DNA of 64,000 bases, taken from contig NZ_WYET01000007.1 of assembly GCF_013376415.1 (NCBI RefSeq), positions 62,001 to 126,000 on the forward strand, read 5' to 3'. The notes beneath the pieces were generated by a model. It made no database searches. It had not been told where the DNA came from and saw only the letters and a program-made list of their open reading frames with translations. The translations under genes and the position numbers were made by a program. This stretch comes from Flagellimonas chongwuensis. GTDB lineage: Bacteria; Bacteroidota; Bacteroidia; Flavobacteriales; Flavobacteriaceae. Shown one piece after another: positions 33,993 to 44,190 of the stretch. The number at the start of each line of letters is the position of its first letter. The stretch's first letter is position 1.

Positions 33993-36374
33993 TTAGGAGA
34001 AGCTCCACCATTTCTTAACGGACTTTCCGTAACCATACCCATATTTTCCACCATAGCCCAATTCGGATTGCTTTACATTATTGACCACAAAGGATAGTCC
34101 TTTTAACTTACCTTCCTCTTTAAGCTTTAACGGAAAATCGATGACCTTAAGTTCAGTAGCACCTGCTTTGACCACATATAGGATTTGGCTGGCGTACTCA
34201 CTAATAAGCAACGTGTCGGTTACTACCATCAATGGTGCAGTGTCCACAATAACGTAATCGTACATTTTGGATACCTTCTCAAATAATTCGCCCATTCTAG
34301 GATTCATCAGTAGCTCTGTTGGGTTTGGCGGTATTTTTCCAGAAAATATAAGGTCTATTTCGTTTTCATTGATGTGTGCCGGAACGGTGATGTCCTGGAC
34401 CTTTAAGTCAGAATTGACAAGAAACTCTGTTAGTCCTGCCTTTGTACTTCTTCTGGGTTGAACATTCTTTCCCACTTCCACATTTTCGTCACTGGAAAAG
34501 AAATCATAAAGCTTAGGGTTACGGATATCAGCTCCCACCAATAAGACCTTCTTTCCAGTATCGGCATAAATCTTGGCCAGATTGGATGAAATAAATGTTT
34601 TACCCTCCCCAGGAACGCTGGAAGTTATAAATATAAGATTGTCCGGCTTCGATTTCTGGCTCTTTTGAATATAGTTGAGATTGGTCCTTAAAATCCTCAA
34701 GGACTCCGCCAACACTGAACGGTCGTCCTTCTTTACAATTTTTCTGTCTTTTTTTCCAATTTTAGGGAGTTCGGCAATAACTGGGATATTATTCCCTATG
34801 ACACTTTCCAAATCCTGTTTGCTATTTAAGGTGTTGTCCAATAACCCAGACACATAAATAAACATGAACGGAAGTACAAACCCAAGGAACAAGGCCGCCA
34901 CATAATTGATCATCTTGTTAGGTGCTACGGGGGCAGAACTGGTGCTATAAGCAGCATCCACAATGGATGATGGTGGAGAAGCTGAGGCAAAGGCTATTTG
35001 AGCCTCCTCCCGCTTTTCCAGAAGATATAGGTATAAAGACTCCGTGGTCTCCAATTTCCGTGTAATATCACGTAGTTCGCGTTCATTTCCGGGAGCTGAA
35101 TAAATCCTACTGTTGATTCGGGATTGTTGCCGAGCCAAACTATTGATCTGCAGTTCCAGGTTTCCTGTGGTATTGTTCAAACTTGAAAGCAAACTACTTT
35201 TTAAGGTATTAAGTTCCTTGTCCAAATTTTGAACCACTGGATTCAGATTACTGGAACTTTCCAACAACCTGTTTCTTTCTGCAACCAATTGATTGTACCG
35301 TGCGGTAGTTCCTGTAATCGTTTGGTCGGAGAGGCCAAGGTTTGATGGCAAAATTTCATAACCGTCTTGGTTTTCGACCATATCTTTCATGGAAGATGCC
35401 ATATTCAATTGCAAAGAAGCACTTTCCAACTGTTGCCGGTTCTCCATACCCACACTTAAGTTGATATTGGATTCGGATGAAATATCCGTAATTCCACGAT
35501 TGGTCTTGAACTCTTCCGCGGATTGATCCACACTGTAAAGATTAGAGTAAATCTCTGTAATACGGGCATCAATAAAATTGGAGGTTTTGTCCGCTGCAAT
35601 CTTTTTATCCTCAATTGCATTTTCGTTATAAACTGCTATAAGTGCATTGATAATGTCCTGTGCCCTTTGCTGAATCCTGTCCTGAAGGTAAAGGGACAAA
35701 ATATTAGAGGACCGTTCCAATGGAGTTATTTGAACACGGCCTCGATAACTATCAGCAACCACGGTAGCAGGTCTGATTACAATTCTAAATTCATTATCCT
35801 TGTAAATCTTTATGTTTTCAACACTTGGTGTTATAATCATATCTCCCAAGGGAGTTGAAATATTAGATCCAAAAGTGTTTTGTTTATAGGGCTCATCTTC
35901 TTGCCTCTTATAACCAAATGTCGCATCTGACATCACGTTTAAATAAAAGCTGAATCCAGATTGACTTACTATGGAATCCGACTCTTTAAAATTCAAATTG
36001 AAAGGAGAGTCTTTATATATCTCAGAATCTAGAATATTACCCAATCTAAAAATTTGTGTGTTCAGCTGAAGCTTTTTTACAACTTCTACAAAATTAGACC
36101 GAGATTTGATGATTTCAATCTCATCGATAATCGGATTCATCTGTCCCTGAAAAGCACCCAAATCCTGAAAAACCGCAAGTTCGGGGTTATTGTTTCCCTC
36201 CATCTCTATTTTGATTCGAGCCTGGGCATCATAAAGCGGTGCCGTATAGCGATTGTAAAGGAAAGCTATACCCAAACAAAATATAACTGCGAGCAAAAAC
36301 AAATACCACTTGCTCGTATACTGTCTAATTATTTCCTTGAAATCAATACTTTTAAATGAAAACTTGTTTTCCAA
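33993..36374 (-). CDS. Wzc-type polysaccharide co-polymerase / tyrosine autokinase
   Basis: A 793-residue inner-membrane BY-kinase. Two membrane segments (about 21-40 and 490-512) enclose a long periplasmic region with coiled-coil sequence. The cytoplasmic kinase domain has Walker A SSVPGEGKT near 588-596, the Walker A' loop VGADIRNP and Walker B VIVDTAPL. The C-terminus ends with four tyrosines in GYGGKYGYGYGK, the autophosphorylation cluster. The protein controls chain length and export together with Wza. It is the last gene of the DegT-CapD-Wza-Wzc operon. Confidence 0.94.
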   Translation of the reverse strand: MENKFSFKSIDFKEIIRQYTSKWYLFLLAVIFCLGIAFLYNRYTAPLYDAQARIKIEMEGNNNPELAVFQDLGAFQGQMNPIIDEIEIIKSRSNFVEVVKKLQLNTQIFRLGNILDSEIYKDSPFNLNFKESDSIVSQSGFSFYLNVMSDATFGYKRQEDEPYKQNTFGSNISTPLGDMIITPSVENIKIYKDNEFRIVIRPATVVADSYRGRVQITPLERSSNILSLYLQDRIQQRAQDIINALIAVYNENAIEDKKIAADKTSNFIDARITEIYSNLYSVDQSAEEFKTNRGITDISSESNINLSVGMENRQQLESASLQLNMASSMKDMVENQDGYEILPSNLGLSDQTITGTTARYNQLVAERNRLLESSSNLNPVVQNLDKELNTLKSSLLSSLNNTTGNLELQINSLARQQSRINSRIYSAPGNERELRDITRKLETTESLYLYLLEKREEAQIAFASASPPSSIVDAAYSTSSAPVAPNKMINYVAALFLGFVLPFMFIYVSGLLDNTLNSKQDLESVIGNNIPVIAELPKIGKKDRKIVKKDDRSVLAESLRILRTNLNYIQKSQKSKPDNLIFITSSVPGEGKTFISSNLAKIYADTGKKVLLVGADIRNPKLYDFFSSDENVEVGKNVQPRRSTKAGLTEFLVNSDLKVQDITVPAHINENEIDLIFSGKIPPNPTELLMNPRMGELFEKVSKMYDYVIVDTAPLMVVTDTLLISEYASQILYVVKAGATELKVIDFPLKLKEEGKLKGLSFVVNNVKQSELGYGGKYGYGYGKSVKKWWSFS

Positions 36375-36410
36375 AGATTACTATTTAAGATTTAGAAATG
36401 GTATTGTAAA

Positions 36411-37172
36411 TTAATTACGTGTCAAAAACAACGTAGTTGTTACGATTAAAGAAAGTATTGAAAGTGCTATCGTAGTTCTATTGTCCAATGAAGAAGAGAC
36501 AGCAGCCGATTTGTTTGGTTCTACATAGACCACATCATTTTGTGTGAGGTAATAGGCAGGAGAGTTCATTACATTCTTGGAAGTCAAGTCCAACCTATTA
36601 TACACCTTTACGCCATCAAAATCCCGAATCACCATCACATTTTCTCTTCTACCTTTAATGGTTAAATCTCCAGCCAATCCAAGCGCTTCCAATATGGTCA
36701 CTTGTTCTCCAATAATCGGGTATGTTCCCGGACTACGTACCTCACCCAATACAGTTACGGTGAAGTTTCTTAATCTTACATTAATAATTGGATCCTTTAA
36801 GTAAGATGAAAGCCTTTCCTTAAGATCAACCTTAAGTTCCTCTGGGGACAATCCCAGTACATTTACTTTTCCAATCACAGGGAACTCAATATCCCCGTTT
36901 TTATCGACGATATAGTCCAATGATTCCGATTGTCCGTTGGCCGCAACCCCTATGGTTAGATTAAAAGGAGCACTAGCCTCAGGGTTTAGGGTCGCCACAT
37001 AAATACTAATCACATCATCCACCTTAAACTTGGGTTCAAATCTGTTTTCGGTAACAATTGTTTCAAAATCCTGTGAATCTTGAAAATACACAACTTTTTT
37101 TGATGATGTGCAGGAGACTACAACACAGGCTATGGCAAGCAGTATTATGGCGTGTTTAATTTTTTGATACAT
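36411..37172 (-). CDS. Wza-like polysaccharide export lipoprotein
   Basis: A 253-residue outer-membrane export protein. The lipoprotein signal ends in VVSC with Cys21 as lipidation site. The polysaccharide-export (PES) domain begins about residue 45 (RFEPKFKVDDVISIYVATLN), followed by SLBB-like repeats with VLGEVRSPGTYPI and EALGLAGDLTIKGRRENV. A final hydrophobic helix (TIALSILSLIVTTTLFL) at 230-250 is the outer-membrane span typical of Wza. It is placed between CapD and Wzc and forms the export channel with Wzc. Confidence 0.92.
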   Translation of the reverse strand: MYQKIKHAIILLAIACVVVSCTSSKKVVYFQDSQDFETIVTENRFEPKFKVDDVISIYVATLNPEASAPFNLTIGVAANGQSESLDYIVDKNGDIEFPVIGKVNVLGLSPEELKVDLKERLSSYLKDPIINVRLRNFTVTVLGEVRSPGTYPIIGEQVTILEALGLAGDLTIKGRRENVMVIRDFDGVKVYNRLDLTSKNVMNSPAYYLTQNDVVYVEPNKSAAVSSSLDNRTTIALSILSLIVTTTLFLTRN

Positions 37173-37183
37173 CGGGAAAGTGT

Positions 37184-39130
37184 TTAGTTATTGAATTGAG
37201 GATATCCAATCTTAGAGGTTTTCGGTGTTTCCTTTATTGGTGTTTTCTTGTCCAATTTACAAAAATCTGAATTGTTGGAAATATATTCCGGTACTATGTC
37301 CTTCATCAATTTCACCACATTATCTTTAAAGAACAAGTTGGAAATACAAAGTTCGTCTATCATGGTTCGAGTTCCCACATAATCAATTTCACGCACCTTG
37401 CTGATCATAATCTTATCATGATAGGTCGGAAGCGTATTTTCTCCATTTGCCAAAAGTTCTTCATAAAGCTTTTCTCCTGGCCTGAGCCCTGTTACTTTTA
37501 TATCAATATCATCCGGATAATGGAGACCTGAGAGTCTTATCATATTCTTGGCCAAATCCATAATCTTAACGGATTCTCCCATATCAAAAATAAAGATTTC
37601 ACCGCCTTTGCCCATGGCTCCGGCCTCCAATACCAATTGCGAGGCTTCTGGAATGGTCATAAAATACCTGGTAATGTCTTTGTGGGTAACGGTCAATGGG
37701 CCACCTTTCTCGATTTGCTTTCTGAACAAAGGAATCACCGAGCCATTTGACCCGAGTACATTTCCGAACCTTGTTGTAATAAATTTTGTTTTGCCCTCTT
37801 GCTGTCTGCAGCTTATGTACATTTCTGCAATTCGCTTGGTGGCCCCCATAATGTTGGTCGGGTTTACCGCCTTATCCGTCGATACGAACACAAACTTTTC
37901 AACTTCATATTCGCAAGCAAGGTCAACAATGGTCTTGGTACCGGCAACATTGATCTTGATCGCCTCATATGGGTTTTGTTCCATAAGGGGTACGTGCTTA
38001 TAAGCCGCAGCATGGAAAATCCTATCTGGTTGATATTGCTCAAAAAGCACACGCATCTTGTTCTTATCCCTAATGTCGCTCACAATGGGCACGTAATTGA
38101 AAAAGCCGGCCTGTTTCAACTCTTGCTGCAAATCATACAGCGCAGATTCCGCTTGATCGATAACAATCAAAGAGCGATAGTTGTATTTGCAAATCTGCCT
38201 TACCAATTCACTTCCTATAGAACCAGCACCTCCGGTAACCATGATCACCTTATCCTCGAAATCTTTCAACACCTTACTGTTCTTGATCTCGATAGGTGGG
38301 CGGTCCAATAAGTCTTCAATCTGAACACGCTTGATCTGTGAAACCTTGAGTTCTCCATTGATCCAATCTTCTACAGGAGGCACAATTTTTACTTTTACCG
38401 GAAGATCGACAATCTCATTTACAAGAGTTCTCAATTGTTTGGGATGGATACTCTGTATAGAGAAAATTACTTCCGAGACATTGTGAAACTTCACAAAATC
38501 CTCCGTCAAAATTGACTTGTCGTAGACCTTAACCCCATTGATCTGCTTTCCTACTTTCTGCAAGTTATTGTCCACAAAACCAATGACCTTTGCTCCCATT
38601 TTGGAGTGATTGGTCAATGTGTTATATGTAATGATTCCTGATTCCCCGGCACCATAGATAATCAAGTTCTTTGTAGGTACCTGATTGCCTTTCATCAAGC
38701 TTTCAAAAGCAATCTTAAATACCATCCGAGATGCAGACAATGCTATGAAGGTAAGCAAGCTATTAATTATTATTATGGACAAAGGGATGGTGAATTTTTC
38801 AAAGAACACCATATACCTATTGAACATTACCACGGCAATGGCTCCTATACTTGCCAAACATACAGCATTAAAAATAGCGTAAACATCCTTTATACCGGTG
38901 TGTCTTACCACACCCTTGTAACTACTCGAGATAAGGAAGGCCAAAAAGAACAATACAACTACGACCGGCAATTGCATCCACAGCTGCTCCACATCAAAAT
39001 CGAAGCTCAGGTTAAACCTGATAAAGTATGCAAGGATAAAGGAAAAAGAAACAATACAAAGATCGATCAAAAGTACGGTCCACTTTGATGCGTATCGCTG
39101 TCCGGTCCTAAAAAAGAATTCCTTTATCAT
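37184..39130 (-). CDS. CapD/PglF/WbpM-type nucleotide-sugar 4,6-dehydratase
   Basis: A 648-residue membrane-bound dehydratase. Four membrane segments lie in residues 15-135; then come a first Rossmann unit (YGAGESGIITYNTL, about 160) and a catalytic Rossmann domain with TGGAGSIGSELVRQ near 300. Active-site segments are FHAAAYKHVPLME and VSTDKAVNPTNIMGATKR. The family converts UDP-GlcNAc to the 4-keto-6-deoxy sugar, the substrate for the DegT aminotransferase encoded directly upstream (4-base overlap). Together they begin synthesis of a 4-amino-6-deoxy sugar such as bacillosamine or QuiNAc4N. Confidence 0.92.
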   Translation of the reverse strand: MIKEFFFRTGQRYASKWTVLLIDLCIVSFSFILAYFIRFNLSFDFDVEQLWMQLPVVVVLFFLAFLISSSYKGVVRHTGIKDVYAIFNAVCLASIGAIAVVMFNRYMVFFEKFTIPLSIIIINSLLTFIALSASRMVFKIAFESLMKGNQVPTKNLIIYGAGESGIITYNTLTNHSKMGAKVIGFVDNNLQKVGKQINGVKVYDKSILTEDFVKFHNVSEVIFSIQSIHPKQLRTLVNEIVDLPVKVKIVPPVEDWINGELKVSQIKRVQIEDLLDRPPIEIKNSKVLKDFEDKVIMVTGGAGSIGSELVRQICKYNYRSLIVIDQAESALYDLQQELKQAGFFNYVPIVSDIRDKNKMRVLFEQYQPDRIFHAAAYKHVPLMEQNPYEAIKINVAGTKTIVDLACEYEVEKFVFVSTDKAVNPTNIMGATKRIAEMYISCRQQEGKTKFITTRFGNVLGSNGSVIPLFRKQIEKGGPLTVTHKDITRYFMTIPEASQLVLEAGAMGKGGEIFIFDMGESVKIMDLAKNMIRLSGLHYPDDIDIKVTGLRPGEKLYEELLANGENTLPTYHDKIMISKVREIDYVGTRTMIDELCISNLFFKDNVVKLMKDIVPEYISNNSDFCKLDKKTPIKETPKTSKIGYPQFNN

Positions 39131-40260
39131 TTTAGTTCACTTTTGATAATTCCACAAATTCTTTCCAAATCACTAGTTTGCAAACTAGACCCGCTTGGCA
39201 AACATAGTCCACGGTTAAACAGGTCTTCGCTGACACCGTTTACATACGAATTGTTATTCTTGAATACTGGCTGTAAATGCATCGGCTTCCACAACGGCCT
39301 TGATTCTATGTTTTCATGTTCAAGGGCAATTCGTATGCCCTCCCTGTCCTCAAAAGAAGGGGTTAAAATACATGTGAGCCAACGATTGGATATACTACCC
39401 TTAGGTTCTTCCAGAAATGTGATTTTGGACTGATCCGACAGGTGTTCCCTGTAGTATTCATAATTTTTTCTTCTTGCGGCCACTCTATCTCCCAAAACCT
39501 CCATTTGCCCTCGCCCAATACCAGCGAGCACATTGCTCATTCTGTAATTGTAACCTATGTGGGAGTGTTCGTAATGGGGAGCATTATCTCTCGCCTGTGT
39601 GGCCAAGAAAACGGCCTTTTCCTTAGTTTTTTGATCTTTACAAAGTAGGGCACCTCCACCTGATGTGGTAATAATTTTGTTTCCATTGAAGGATAGGATT
39701 CCTATGTCACCAAAACTTCCGCAGTTAAATCCTTGATATGAACTTCCCAGGGCCTCGGCACTGTCCTCTATCACAGGAATGTCATATTCCTTTGCTATGG
39801 CGTGGACTTCATCCACCTTATAGGGCATACCGTATAAATGTACCGCTACAATGGCTTTGGGTTTTTCACCATTTGCCAATCTATCCTCAATGGCTTCCTT
39901 TAATAAGGCAGGGGAAATATTCCAGGTTTCTTCTTCACTGTCCACAAATATAGGCGTGCCACCCAAATAGGTAATCGGATTTGCAGAGGCGGCAAAAGTA
40001 AAGCTCTGACAAATTACCTCATCACCATGGCCTATACCTAAAAGCTCAAGACCTAAATGTATAGCTGCCGTTCCAGAACTCAAGCAGGCTGCGTGGACAT
40101 TGTTACCTATAAAATCTTCAATTGATTTTTCAAACTGTTGTACGTTGGGACCCAAAGGGGCTATCCAATTGGTTTCAAAGGCTTCCTTTACATAGGTTTC
40201 CTCATTTCCGCCCATGTGTGGCGGTGACAACCAAATTTTTTTTAATACTGTGGTTTCCAT
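39127..40260 (-). CDS. DegT/DnrJ/EryC1/StrS sugar aminotransferase (PglE-like)
   Basis: A 377-residue PLP aminotransferase acting on keto sugars. The product of CapD is the likely substrate. Motifs: substrate loop SSGTAAIHLGL, VIEDSAEALGSSY with the PLP-contacting aspartate, and the PLP lysine Lys195 in FNGNKIITTSGGGA. The frame is open back to 40470, but the extra 70 residues have no family match and no signal, so the ATG at 40260 (METTVLKKIW) is the likely start. It is the first gene of the minus-strand operon, with the divergent control region just upstream. Confidence 0.9.
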   Translation of the reverse strand: METTVLKKIWLSPPHMGGNEETYVKEAFETNWIAPLGPNVQQFEKSIEDFIGNNVHAACLSSGTAAIHLGLELLGIGHGDEVICQSFTFAASANPITYLGGTPIFVDSEEETWNISPALLKEAIEDRLANGEKPKAIVAVHLYGMPYKVDEVHAIAKEYDIPVIEDSAEALGSSYQGFNCGSFGDIGILSFNGNKIITTSGGGALLCKDQKTKEKAVFLATQARDNAPHYEHSHIGYNYRMSNVLAGIGRGQMEVLGDRVAARRKNYEYYREHLSDQSKITFLEEPKGSISNRWLTCILTPSFEDREGIRIALEHENIESRPLWKPMHLQPVFKNNNSYVNGVSEDLFNRGLCLPSGSSLQTSDLERICGIIKSELK

Positions 40261-40573
40261 TATCAGTTTTGGGTTGATATAAGTAGGACAAGAATTTCTT
40301 CTCGAAAGTAAATGTAATAGTAAAATTGGGGCTGGAAACCATTTCGCTTTACTATTCGCCAAACACAAAAAATAATCGATTAAGTGTTGGAATGATGGTA
40401 AGTTGAAAGAATTACAATCCGGTGAAACGTGAAAATCTCGGTTTACGGCACTGTACTTTTTACAGTGCATACAGAACCCTCCATACTATCTAAAATAAGA
40501 ACACAAATTAGTTTTACTAAAAAGTAGTCCGCGAATTCCATTAATTCCCCATTTTTGTATAAACTTTTCAACT
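40261..40573. promoter_or_regulatory. 313-bp divergent control region of the polysaccharide locus
   Basis: No gene is supported here. It separates the minus-strand DegT-CapD-Wza-Wzc operon from the plus-strand sugar-nucleotide genes and should hold both promoters. A near-consensus -7 (CATTTTTG, 40550-40557) lies before the plus-strand start. An inverted repeat is at 40448-40468. I found no clean TAnnTTTG for the minus strand. Confidence 0.5.
40448..40468. repeat. Perfect inverted repeat GCACTGTA-5-TACAGTGC
   Basis: Eight-base arms at 40448-40455 and 40461-40468 with loop CTTTT. It has no T-run in either direction, so it is better read as an operator or leader hairpin than as a terminator. 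Confidence 0.5.
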
Positions 40574-41608
40574 ATGAGAATTCTGGTAACCGGGTGTGCA
40601 GGATTTATAGGATATCATCTAACCCTAAAGTTGATTGAAAATGGCCATAATGTGATGGGTATCGACAATCTCAACGATTATTATGATGTCCGGTTAAAAT
40701 TGGACCGTTTAAAAGAGCTCGGTATCGATTCGGATAATGCACTTCATCAAAATAAGACCGTGGCAAGTGATTCTTTTAAAGGCTTCAAATTTGTTAGAAT
40801 GTCCATTGAAGACCGTGAAAATTTGCCACAATTGTTCGATCACAATCATTTTGATGTCGTTTGCAATTTGGCCGCACAAGCAGGGGTACGTTACAGCCTT
40901 GAAAACCCAGAAGCTTATGTGGATAGCAACATTGTTGGATTTTTGAATATTTTGGAATGTTGTAAGAACCATAATATCGAACATTTGGTGTATGCCAGCA
41001 GTTCCAGTGTGTATGGAATGAACAAAAAAATCCCCTTTAACACTACTGATTCTGTAGACCATCCCATAAGTCTGTACGCTGCTTCCAAAAAAAGCAACGA
41101 GTTAATGGCCCATACGTACAGTCATCTTTATGGGATAAGAACCACCGGGTTGCGATTTTTTACCGTATATGGTCCTTGGGGGCGACCTGATATGGCTATG
41201 TTCTTATTCACGGAGGCCATCTTGAACCATAAACCAATAAAAGTCTTCAACCATGGAAAACTTGAAAGGGATTTCACCTATATAGACGATATTGTACAAG
41301 GAATCACCCAAATAGTTGAAAACAAGCATACCGCTGCGTATAATTCCGATAACCTCTATCATCTGTATAACATCGGAAATAGTAAAAGTGTCAAATTGCT
41401 AGACTTTATCGAAGCTATTGAAGATGAAATTGGCTTGAAAGCATCTAAAGAAATGATGCCCATGCAACCAGGGGATGTGGAAAAAACGTGGGCCGATGTA
41501 TCAGGACTGGAAAGAGATTACAATTACCGGCCAAACACACCCATCAAATCCGGCGTAAAAAAATTTGTTGCCTGGTACAAAACGTATTATGGCAATTCAA
41601 ATGAATAA
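40574..41608 (+). CDS. NAD-dependent epimerase, UDP-glucuronate 4-epimerase (CapI) type
   Basis: A 344-residue extended SDR. The NAD loop is TGCAGFIGYHL at the N-terminus; the catalytic Ser is in YASSSSVYGMN and the YxxxK pair in SLYAASKKSNE. The NLNDYYDVRLKLDRL segment and RFFTVYGPWGRPDMA match the CapI group, which interconverts UDP-glucuronate and UDP-galacturonate. This links with the UDP-glucose dehydrogenase three genes downstream, which supplies UDP-glucuronate. Cytoplasmic. It is first on the plus strand after the divergent control region. Confidence 0.9.
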   Translation: MRILVTGCAGFIGYHLTLKLIENGHNVMGIDNLNDYYDVRLKLDRLKELGIDSDNALHQNKTVASDSFKGFKFVRMSIEDRENLPQLFDHNHFDVVCNLAAQAGVRYSLENPEAYVDSNIVGFLNILECCKNHNIEHLVYASSSSVYGMNKKIPFNTTDSVDHPISLYAASKKSNELMAHTYSHLYGIRTTGLRFFTVYGPWGRPDMAMFLFTEAILNHKPIKVFNHGKLERDFTYIDDIVQGITQIVENKHTAAYNSDNLYHLYNIGNSKSVKLLDFIEAIEDEIGLKASKEMMPMQPGDVEKTWADVSGLERDYNYRPNTPIKSGVKKFVAWYKTYYGNSNE

Positions 41609-41788
41609 TATGGAATTATAAGCTCGTTACCCTATAAATGGTTTGATCTCCAAAACACCTCTTTCCTCAATTAGACACTCATTTTAACACTAAACATGTA
41701 TTTTATCCGTTTTATCAAAAGTTCACCTAAAACCAGCGTGGTTCTAATTACTTTTCTTCATATTTGCTCGAAATTTTCTTAAACACCC

Positions 41789-42787
41789 ATGGATATATCA
41801 CACCTTGACCTAAACAAAGAACATACTATTTTAGTTACGGGAGGAGCTGGATTTATTGGCTCCAACCTATGTGAAGCATTGTTGGACAATGGAAACAAAG
41901 TAACCTGTCTGGACAATTTTTCCACAGGTAAAAGAGAAAACATCTCCCACTTACAATCCAATCCCAATTTTAAATTGATAGAAGGAGATATCAGAAACCT
42001 TGCCGATTGTCAAAAGGCATGTGAGGGCGTTGATTACATTTTACATGAAGCTGCCTTGGGATCAGTCCCTAGGTCAATAAATGACCCTATTACAAGTAAT
42101 GAAGTGAATGTTTCTGGATTTTTGAACATGTTGGTAGCTGCGCGCGATGCCAAGGTGAAGCGTTTTGTATATGCTGCCAGTTCTTCAACTTATGGCGATT
42201 CCGAGTCACTTCCAAAGGTTGAGGACAAGATAGGGAAGCCACTGTCCCCCTACGCAATCACTAAATATGTGAATGAGCTTTATGCCGATATTTTTTCCAA
42301 AACTTATGGGCTTCAAACCATAGGGCTACGTTATTTCAATGTTTTTGGAAGAAAGCAAGACCCAAATGGCGCCTATGCCGCGGTAATCCCAAAGTTTGTT
42401 ATGCATTTAATGCAGCACGAGTCGCCGGTCATTAACGGAGATGGTTCTTTTTCAAGGGATTTCACCTATATTGATAATGTCATCGAAATGAATGTAAGGG
42501 CATTGACAAGTACCAATGAAGAAGCTGTAAACACAGTATACAATGTAGCCTTTGGAGAGCGGACCGACCTAAATGAACTTGTTGGGCTTCTAAAGGAGTT
42601 TTTAGGGGAGTTTGATGCCCAGATAAAACAAATCGAACCAAAATATGGTCCTAACAGACAAGGAGATGTCCCCCATTCCCTAGCCTCTATTGAAAAGGCA
42701 AAAACCCTACTTAACTACAGTCCCAAATACGATATGAGATCAGGTCTCAAAGAAGCCGTGAATTGGTACTGGAAGAATCTTAAATAA
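41789..42787 (+). CDS. UDP-GlcNAc(A) 4-epimerase, WbpP/TviC type
   Basis: A 332-residue extended SDR. NAD loop [19 protein letters not shown]; catalytic serine in [18 protein letters not shown] and YxxxK in [11 protein letters not shown]. The segment [19 protein letters not shown] is characteristic of the WbpP/TviC group that epimerises UDP-GlcNAc or its uronic acid at C4. With the TviB-type dehydrogenase at 44191 it predicts UDP-N-acetylgalactosaminuronic acid, a Vi-antigen type precursor. A 180-base gap with a near-consensus CATATTTG (41759-41766) precedes it, so it may have its own promoter. Confidence 0.9.
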   Translation: MDISHLDLNKEHTILVTGGAGFIGSNLCEALLDNGNKVTCLDNFSTGKRENISHLQSNPNFKLIEGDIRNLADCQKACEGVDYILHEAALGSVPRSINDPITSNEVNVSGFLNMLVAARDAKVKRFVYAASSSTYGDSESLPKVEDKIGKPLSPYAITKYVNELYADIFSKTYGLQTIGLRYFNVFGRKQDPNGAYAAVIPKFVMHLMQHESPVINGDGSFSRDFTYIDNVIEMNVRALTSTNEEAVNTVYNVAFGERTDLNELVGLLKEFLGEFDAQIKQIEPKYGPNRQGDVPHSLASIEKAKTLLNYSPKYDMRSGLKEAVNWYWKNLK

Positions 42788-42801
42788 AATACGAGAACAA
42801 A

Positions 42802-44130
42802 ATGAACTTAACGATAATAGGAACTGGATACGTTGGATTGGTAACAGGAACTTGTTTTGCCGAAATGGGAAACAAAGTTACCTGTGTCGATATTGATGAA
42901 AAGAAAATAGAGAACCTAAAAAAAGGAATTATCCCCATATACGAACCTGGTCTTGAGGCTATGGTACAACGCAATGTTGACAATAAAACCTTATTCTTCA
43001 ACACCCAGCTGAAGGATTGTTTGGCAGATTGCGACATGGCCTTTATCGCCGTTGGCACTCCGATGGGGGAAGATGGTTCTGCGGATTTGAAATACGTACT
43101 CAATGTTGCTTCTGAAATTGGAAAGCACATGAGCCAACCTCTCATAATTGTGGACAAATCCACTGTTCCAGTTGGGACGGCCGACAAAGTAAAGGATGTT
43201 ATCCAAGAAGAGTTGAACAAAAGAAATACCAACATCGATTTTCATGTAGTTTCAAACCCTGAATTTCTAAAAGAAGGGGATGCCATTGGCGACTTTATGA
43301 AACCGGACAGGGTTGTTGTTGGTACAGAGGACAAAGCTACTGCGGAAAAAATGCGCCAACTTTACGCTCCATTCTTTAGAAGTAGCATGGACCGTATGTT
43401 GGTGATGGATGTGCGTTCTGCAGAAATGACCAAATATGTTGCCAACGCCATGCTTGCCACAAAAATTTCGTTCATGAACGAGGTGGCAAACATTTGCGAA
43501 CTGGTGGGCGCCGATGTAAACAAGGTGAGAATTGGTATCGGGTCCGACAGCCGAATTGGTTACAGCTTTATCTATCCCGGTAGCGGCTACGGAGGGTCAT
43601 GTTTTCCAAAAGATGTTAAGGCACTTAAGAAGACAGCTCAACAACACGGTTATCAAGCACAATTGCTCAATGCCGTAGAGGATGTTAACGATAGACAGAA
43701 ATTGGTCATTGCAGACAAGGTAATCGAACATTTTGGGAACGATTTATCTGGTAAAACATTTGCTGTATGGGGTCTATCCTTTAAACCAGGAACTGATGAC
43801 ATGCGGGAAGCCCCCTCAATTTATATCATAAATAAACTTACAGAACTCGGGGCTAAAATACAGGCCTATGATCCCAAAGCGGTTCACGAAGCCAAAGAAT
43901 TTTATTTAAAGGACAACAAAAATATTGAGTACGCCGACTCTAGGTACGAAGCATTGGAAAATGCCGATGCGTTGTTGCTTTTGACAGAATGGAAGGAGTT
44001 TAGATCACCAGATTTTATGGCAATCAAGAATAACCTTAAGAACCCTTTAATTTTTGATGGTCGTAACCAGTATGATGGGGAACGAATGGAAAATATTGGA
44101 ATCAAGTATTATCAAATCGGAAAAAAATAG
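42802..44130 (+). CDS. ugd: UDP-glucose 6-dehydrogenase
   Basis: A 442-residue NAD-dependent dehydrogenase that oxidises UDP-glucose twice to UDP-glucuronate. The NAD loop [18 protein letters not shown] opens the protein, [18 protein letters not shown] sequence and [11 protein letters not shown] follow, and the catalytic Cys267 is in [12 protein letters not shown]. The C-terminal UDP-binding domain has [17 protein letters not shown]. It follows the WbpP-type gene after 14 bases and supplies UDP-glucuronate for the CapI-type epimerase. Cytoplasmic. Confidence 0.95.
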   Translation: MNLTIIGTGYVGLVTGTCFAEMGNKVTCVDIDEKKIENLKKGIIPIYEPGLEAMVQRNVDNKTLFFNTQLKDCLADCDMAFIAVGTPMGEDGSADLKYVLNVASEIGKHMSQPLIIVDKSTVPVGTADKVKDVIQEELNKRNTNIDFHVVSNPEFLKEGDAIGDFMKPDRVVVGTEDKATAEKMRQLYAPFFRSSMDRMLVMDVRSAEMTKYVANAMLATKISFMNEVANICELVGADVNKVRIGIGSDSRIGYSFIYPGSGYGGSCFPKDVKALKKTAQQHGYQAQLLNAVEDVNDRQKLVIADKVIEHFGNDLSGKTFAVWGLSFKPGTDDMREAPSIYIINKLTELGAKIQAYDPKAVHEAKEFYLKDNKNIEYADSRYEALENADALLLLTEWKEFRSPDFMAIKNNLKNPLIFDGRNQYDGERMENIGIKYYQIGKK

Positions 44131-44190
44131 GATTCAAAGAAAAACAAGATACGCTGTCCAAAAGCATCGCAGTATAACAAAAACACTAAC

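Noticed and set aside
40261..40470. 70-residue N-terminal extension of the DegT gene
   Set aside because: No motif or signal, and the family begins at METTVLKKIW; ATG 40260 fits the known length.
41731..41743. Short inverted repeat AACCA-GCG-TGGTT
   Set aside because: Only five-base arms, no T-run; too likely by chance to call.
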